Positions 59,501 to 64,000 of a stretch of DNA of 64,000 bases are shown here, one piece after another. Numbering within the stretch: the first letter of the stretch is position 1; every line of letters begins with the position of its first letter. The stretch covers positions 62,001 to 126,000 of the forward strand of contig JARKIP010000557.1 of NCBI GenBank assembly GCA_029990175.1. Direction: 5' to 3'. The position numbers and the translations under genes are program-made. The notes under the pieces are model-generated. The model searched no databases, was not told the DNA's origin, and was given only the letters and a program-made list of their open reading frames with translations. This stretch comes from Petunia secreta (lineage: Eukaryota; Streptophyta; Magnoliopsida; Solanales; Solanaceae).

Positions 59501-62500
59501 ACGAACTCGAGATTGCTTTCCTTTTGCTTGAGCAGAAAATATGCTTCAAGAAGTAAAATATTTCCTCGAACGCAAATGACAGCTGCATCAGCTACTTCTT
59601 GGTGTTCCCTCAGAACACTCTCAACTTCCTCTAAAGCAATACGCTGCCCATTAATCTTTATGGTGCGGTCTTTCCTCCCAATATAAACCAAGTTGCCATC
59701 TGAAAGCTTTCTGCCAAAATCCCCGGTTCTGAAGTAACACTTCACTTCATTTTCACTGTAATGTAATTCCACATTATCCAATGGCAATATAGAAGGATGA
59801 CAAAAGTATCCAGCAGAAACACAACTTCCACTGACACATATCTCTCCCTCATTAGGAGAATTTTCCCCAAAAAGAACCACATAAGAATTTCCAATGGGAA
59901 TGCCAATTGGAACGCTTCCTGTTGCATCTTGCTCCAACACTGGAGACATCCTCTTGCAGTCAAAATATGTGCAGTCACCTGAAACCTATTTTGAACATGC
60001 TGAGGATCATTGAAGACTACAGAGAAGACAGTGGTTTAAGTGATAGATGATGTAAGCTACCTTTTTCCATAAGAGTGATCATAAATGGGTATCAAGGTTG
60101 TTAGTTTGTTTTGCTTCATTATAAAAGAATTGATAAAGTCAAGCTGGTTACTTTATTGAATTACAAAATGGTTAAGAGCACATCAACGACTGCAGTCAAC
60201 TAAATTAAGCTGGAATTTGACGATCACCAGCCTCCTCCTCTAAGTGCCTCTTTTAAGGCACCTAAGTGCTCCCGATACCATCCTCTGTAACCTCTTTTAC
60301 ATGCATCCACCCCTATGCCAATTATTGCCGCCCCGAGTGGTCTTGAGGAGGGGTTAGGGAAAGTTAATGCAGTATCTGATGGTGAGATTGTAGGTAAAGT
60401 AGTGGGTAAAGCGGCCAAAGTGGAACTAAACCAGTGTGGATATATCATTTCGATTCAACATAGTTCACCACTTGAGCAAAAGGAGAGAACTAGCTCATCT
60501 CATAGATATTCGTTTTGATAAGGTGAACTTATTTTTTTGAGAATGATAACAGCTAAGGTGAACTTATTTTATTACTACGGAAAATTTCATATATACAGGA
60601 CATATACCAAAAAGTAAAGAGCCAACATAAAACTCATGTCGCGCAGATAAAAGGTTCATATGCACTGATTATGGTCTCAAGCACTTAAAATTAAATTTAA
60701 ACTACAATTAGAGAACATAAGTTGCCCATATTTAAATACAAACTAAATTGATAATACCTAGTGCAGAAGCTGGTAAAAAGAGAAAGGTAAAGAAAATAAA
60801 GTTGACATCTTGTTTGACATGAGAAAGCATTACTCAACTTCTCTTTTCAAGCAGTCCAAACATTAGAACTTACAAAAACATAAGTGACCAAAGTAAGCCA
60901 CAGAGATGAACATGAATCTTTTCTTCTTTCCAATGGATCAACATTAGAACTTACTAGGACATAGTTAACCCAAAAGTAAGTCACAGGTAGGGAAGATTTA
61001 CCTCTGTACTTCCATATATATTAAGAATAGAAGTTTCGGGTAGCATCCTGACAAGCATCTTCCACAGTGTTATATCGAACATTTCGCCACTCAGCACTAA
61101 TAATTTTAAGGAAATCTGAACTGTAGAATAATTTATGCTCTGCAGAGCAGGAAGAATCGCTCTTATAAGAGATGGAACTGCCACAAGCCTGCTAATAGAG
61201 TATTCCTGAAGATAAATAAAGGAAAAAATAAAGGAGTACTTTTATTATACTCTCATAGTAAGGGAACGAATAACAAATATATTGCAAAAATTTCCTCTAT
61301 ATCACGGGGAAATAGTGGTGGCCCAATTCCAGTTTGCAAAACATAAAACAGTGACCAGATGCCAGCGAGAGAAGAGATTCAAGATCCAAGCCTCCAAGAC
61401 AGGTAGCAGAATTGCAATGGGAAAGATTTCCGACCCAGACCAGAGCATGCTATTGACTCAACCAAAAATTTGTTCAATTATGGTAGCTTAAAATTTCAGA
61501 ACACTATCAGTGTGCACAAAACTACCAAGAATAGGCTTAGAGCTTTATCCTTGCAATATTTGAAATTTTCCTAATCACAAAATTCGCTAAGTACTTTACG
61601 CACTAGGACTTCGTGCAACTTACTGTCACCAATAACAGTCATATATAATATAATATTAAAATTCCAAAGGAATGTACGAGTTACCAGCACACTCCCCCCT
61701 CTTCAGAGAGAGAGAGAGACGGAAACAGAGAAGGATGATAAGTATTTGTAAAGCAACATTTCAGCTGCATCAACAACCAATACAGCAGCTAGAATAAAAG
61801 TAATGGAGGAAATTTTACTAGCTATAGAAGTCTAAATAATATGTTAAATAATGTCTAGTGATCATCAAAGCAGTGACTTGGAAGTTGAAGGTTCTTATCA
61901 GATCGTAGATAAGGAAGATTAACTTGATTAACAAGCACCTGATACTCTCAAAGACTCTTGAAGGCAGCCGCATCTGAGCGATGCTTTATGTTTGTAATTG
62001 TTAGAAAAGAGGCAATTGCTTAATGGGCATAAAATTTCTTAATGTTGTTGGCAATTACATGAGAAAAGTATGTGAACCCTTTGAAATATACTGTCAAGTA
62101 ACAAGAAATTCAAGGGTGCATAACCCTTTTCATGTACCTGTAAAACATTGACTACACAAAATATATTTTCCTTCAGCTGATTGAAAGGAGGTATGACCAA
62201 CGTACAATTAGCAAGTATAGCTCCTAAAAATTCTTGCAAATGGTCAATGAAGCTTATGGGTGTTTTGAAAAGAAGGATTTCTTCTTTTTGAAAGGGATAT
62301 GATTCTTGCATCCATAACAAGCGGTTCAGAAGACCTACAAGCATGATAAAATGATTGAAACAGGGCCTAAAGAAGAACTGAACTTTCTCAAAAAAAAAAA
62401 AAAAAGGAAAGTGAACTTTAGGATAATAGCATAAATTTTGCATCACAACATAAATTGATGAGAAATAGTAGAATATTCTCATGGATGATCTGCACACCTG

Positions 62501-62974
62501 CTTCAGCGCCACATACACCCTTAGGTTTTCCAGTCGATCCAGATGTATACATCAAATAGCAGAATGATCTCAACCTTTCACTTTCACAAGGCCAGCCTAA
62601 CAAGAAGTCAGATTTTTTTCGGATGATACCCTCCACTGACATACAAAAAACAGGACAACTCCCTTTATCAATGAGCCATTGTAATTTATCGAGCTGATGA
62701 CAGGTTCTGTCAACTGAAGGTCCACAGCCCACAACAAGATCAGCTTTTGAAGAAGATATTACCGATAGTACTCTTTCATTTGGCCAAGATGGATCTAGAG
62801 GCAGAAATGCTTCTCCGCACCTCAAAACAGATAAAACAGCAACAATGTACTCAACTGAAGGTTCCATATATACTCCAACTATTCTTGGGATATATGGTTT
62901 ATGCAGCTGTCTATACTGCTCTAAACTTTGGTCAGAAGACCCCAAGATCAACTGGTCCTTGGAGCTGTAGTTAC
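47506..62974 (-). CDS. AAE19: AAE19/AASDH-like protein: adenylation, carrier and PQQ-propeller domains; N-terminus beyond window
   Basis: Likely orthologue of Arabidopsis acyl-activating enzyme 19, related to animal AASDH; it should activate a carboxylic acid with ATP and load it on its own carrier domain. The substrate is unknown. The exons are: 62974-62498, 62334-62138, 61205-61002, 59985-59296, 57984-57335, 56885-56810, 56732-56646, 56271-56228, 53943-53835, 53439-53380, 51373-51289, 50213-50149, 49545-49486, 48351-48307, 47922-47813 and 47728-47506. All have GT-AG sites and continuous phase, totalling 1059 visible residues. Adenylation motifs are YTSGSTGKPKG, NIYGSTE, YFRTGD, GRKDRTIKINGQRIALEE and SSGKVD. 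The carrier serine is in MGGNSLS (codon 57910-57912). Nine or more short propeller exons follow. No stop is seen inside the exons. The first exon would lie right of 64000. Confidence 0.92.
48848..49288. mobile_element. Tourist-like (PIF/Harbinger) MITE in an AAE19 intron
   Basis: The 441-bp element starts GGGGTCGTTTGGTTTG and ends CAAACCAAACGTCCCC, flanked by TAA on both sides (48845-48847 and 49289-49291), the 3-bp target of Harbinger-type elements. The interior repeats the phrase ACAGGGATTAATAATAC-like several times, and ATACATGTATTAGTTAT recurs towards the right end. It sits in the intron 49485-48352. Confidence 0.88.
52450..52570 (+). mobile_element. Au-like SINE fragment in an AAE19 intron
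   Basis: The segment GGTGCGGCCCTTCCCCGGAC followed by GGGATGCTTTGTGCACCTGG and CTGCCCTTTTC matches my recollection of the conserved 3' half of the plant Au SINE family. The tRNA-related 5' half is weak, so it is probably truncated. It lies inside the intron 53379-51374. Confidence 0.55.
52681..52790. repeat. 54-bp tandem duplication
   Basis: ATAAATCTTGGTTGAAGTTT starts at 52681 and again at 52735; both copies run on through GAGATACTTAAC and GTTGGT. About 90% identical. Located in an AAE19 intron. Confidence 0.85.
54040..54440 (-). pseudogene. LINE 3'-end fragment in an AAE19 intron
   Basis: The minus-strand frame 54390-54094 reads LMRTIWRERNMRAFEGIERD and FWCTHEIPVSIEDWVLFVE. This type of sequence closes the ORF2 of plant L1 LINEs, after the zinc finger. 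The remainder of the LINE is missing, as expected for 5'-truncated LINE insertions. A similar fragment lies at 63430-63890. Confidence 0.6.
54608..55290. mobile_element. possible hAT- or Harbinger-like MITE in an AAE19 intron
   Basis: TTAAGGGCCGTTTGATAAC at the left faces AACCAAACAACCCTAA at the right, a partial inverted repeat with the GGGCCGTTTG style of plant MITEs. The interior is AT-rich and non-coding and has ATCAAATATAATGG / ATCCATTATATTTTGA words in inverted order. Target duplication is not clear, so the class is uncertain. Confidence 0.45.
58405..58445. repeat. ATAC tetranucleotide repeat with inverted tail
   Basis: About seven ATAC units run directly into ATATGTATGTATG, making a near-palindrome in the intron 59295-57985 of the AAE19-like gene. 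Confidence 0.85.
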
Positions 62975-63164
62975 CTGCACGACATGATGCATATTAAATA
63001 CTAGTCATAACTCATAAAGTGATCATCAACATCAAGAAGGATTCTATAGCTAAAAATAGAAATCCAAAAGAATTCAAGAAAATCAGTACAACATTTTCAC
63101 ATCCATTTACAAATTATCGAAAAGATAGATTATCACAGTTACTACAGACATAAGAACTTGCCCT

Positions 63165-63360
63165 ATGCCGCCACCAGAGCTATGGTCTAGTGGTAAGAGC
63201 ACAGATGGTGATGTGTGGGTTAGACGTACAGGTACAAACCCAACCATAGACAAAAGACATGGTATTTAAGTAAAGAAGGGTGGCAGGCATTATCCACCAA
63301 GTTTGGAACCGTCCTTCACTAGCCCTCGAGGATTTCTCGGTTATCAAAAATAAAAAATGA
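63165..63360 (+). mobile_element. tRNA-derived SINE-like element
   Basis: AGCTATGGTCTAGTGGTAAGAG fits a tRNA-like A box. GGTACAAACCC, 45 bp further on, fits a B box. The element ends near CTCGAGGATTTCTCGGTTATC followed by an A-rich tail. It is not a tRNA gene because no cloverleaf can be closed. Confidence 0.55.
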
Positions 63361-63429
63361 AAAGATGTTTACAAGAAGTAAACAAATGAAAAGGTGTCCA
63401 CTAGCCCTCATCAATAATGTAAACAACTT

Positions 63430-63890
63430 ACTATGTTACTTAACTTTTTTTTAATAAAGTGAATAAATTTCTTTAATATCTGGGCTAAAGGCGTCCGTAT
63501 ACAAGAAGTTCTGGTTTTCGACGATAGACACCCAATCATCTATACAACAAGGAACACCATGGGTGCACCAAAAAGAAATAAGAAATAATATGCTACTCTT
63601 AAACAGAACAAAAGTCGTCTTGACCCCCTCAAAAGCTCTTCTATTTCTTTCTCTCCAAACAACTCACAGGTATGCTAGTAGAGCAACAGTGCATGTCCTG
63701 CTCCTTCTCCTCCTACCTCGATCCTAGCTGAACATTAACTCTTTCCCTGAGCTTGGCATTACCCATGAGATTCCAAACCAATAAAGGACTTCCCACCACA
63801 TCCTAGAAGCAACATGATAGTGAGGAATAAGATGATCGACGTCCTCTCCACCTCCTTACACATAAAGCAACAACTAACATAAGTGATGTT
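63430..63890 (-). pseudogene. LINE 3'-end fragment
   Basis: Shares words and order with 54040-54440: CACCCAATC, CATGGGTGCACCAAAAAG, CCCTCAAAAGCTCT, TATTTCTTTCTCTCCAAA. It extends further into the zinc-finger part of LINE ORF2 (about 63740-63890). Full of stops. Same orientation as the other fragment. Confidence 0.55.
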
Positions 63891-64000
63891 CCGCTTTCTA
63901 AATTCTCAGCCGTCAAAGTCAACCCTCTAGAGTAATGTAGGGATTACTAATAATCCACGTCATTAAATATTTGCTACTAATACAGGCATTAGTAATACAG

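Larger units (their letters stand above)
62975..64000 (-). other. AAE19 upstream intron sequence with repeats
   Basis: The visible first exon begins with a split codon after the acceptor TGCAG at 62975, so this stretch must be intron. No exon encoding the missing N-terminus was recognised here. It contains a SINE-like element (63165-63360), a LINE tail (63430-63890) and a piece resembling the interior of the Tourist-like MITE at the very end (63935-64000, GTAGGGATTACTAATAATCC). Confidence 0.65.

Noticed and set aside
63178..63260. tRNA-like sequence GGTCTAGTGGTAAGAG
   Set aside because: A and B box-like words are present but no cloverleaf closes and an A-rich tail follows, so a SINE is the better call.

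Overview
The window is eukaryotic nuclear DNA from a flowering plant, most likely a eudicot of the nightshade family (Solanaceae). The evidence is AT-rich intergenic sequence, spliced genes with GT-AG introns, and dense nested retrotransposons, MITEs and SINEs, including an Au-like SINE. The family assignment rests on recognised repeat types and is inference.

Region 1 (1-20426) is one giant Ty3/gypsy retrotransposon of the Tat/Ogre type on the minus strand. Its 5' LTR is complete (16257-20426, about 4.17 kb). Its 3' LTR is cut by the window start (1-2254). Between them, in element order, lie a tRNA-Arg-type primer site, a leader with repeated near-palindromes, an extra ORF1, gag, protease plus a G-patch domain, a putative 192-nt intron, reverse transcriptase, two RNase H domains, integrase, a 77-bp tandem repeat array and a polypurine tract. 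The LTRs are nearly identical, yet the coding part carries several stops, frameshifts and a MITE.

Region 2 (20427-31220) is a graveyard of older elements on the plus strand. It holds an LTR-like remnant, a decayed L1-type LINE in two parts, and a complete but degenerate Ty1/copia element (23527-29799, target duplication GGAAC). A possible piece of organellar DNA lies in the second LINE part.

Region 3 (32015-34527, minus) is an apparently intact four-exon xyloglucan endotransglucosylase/hydrolase gene, a cell-wall enzyme with a signal peptide.

Region 4 (34600-46364) is intergenic. It holds two Mutator-like elements with perfect 9-bp target duplications (38119-40410 and 44843-46355). They share subterminal motifs and architecture, and one contains a 76-bp minisatellite.

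Region 5 (47506 to beyond 64000, minus) is a large host gene for an AAE19/AASDH-like protein: an adenylation domain, an acyl-carrier domain and a PQQ-type beta-propeller. Sixteen exons were placed by joining conserved protein blocks at GT/AG sites with matching phase. The first exon or exons lie beyond the right edge. Its introns hold a Tourist-like MITE, an Au-like SINE, LINE tails and other repeats.

Only the XTH gene and the AAE19-like gene look like functional host genes.
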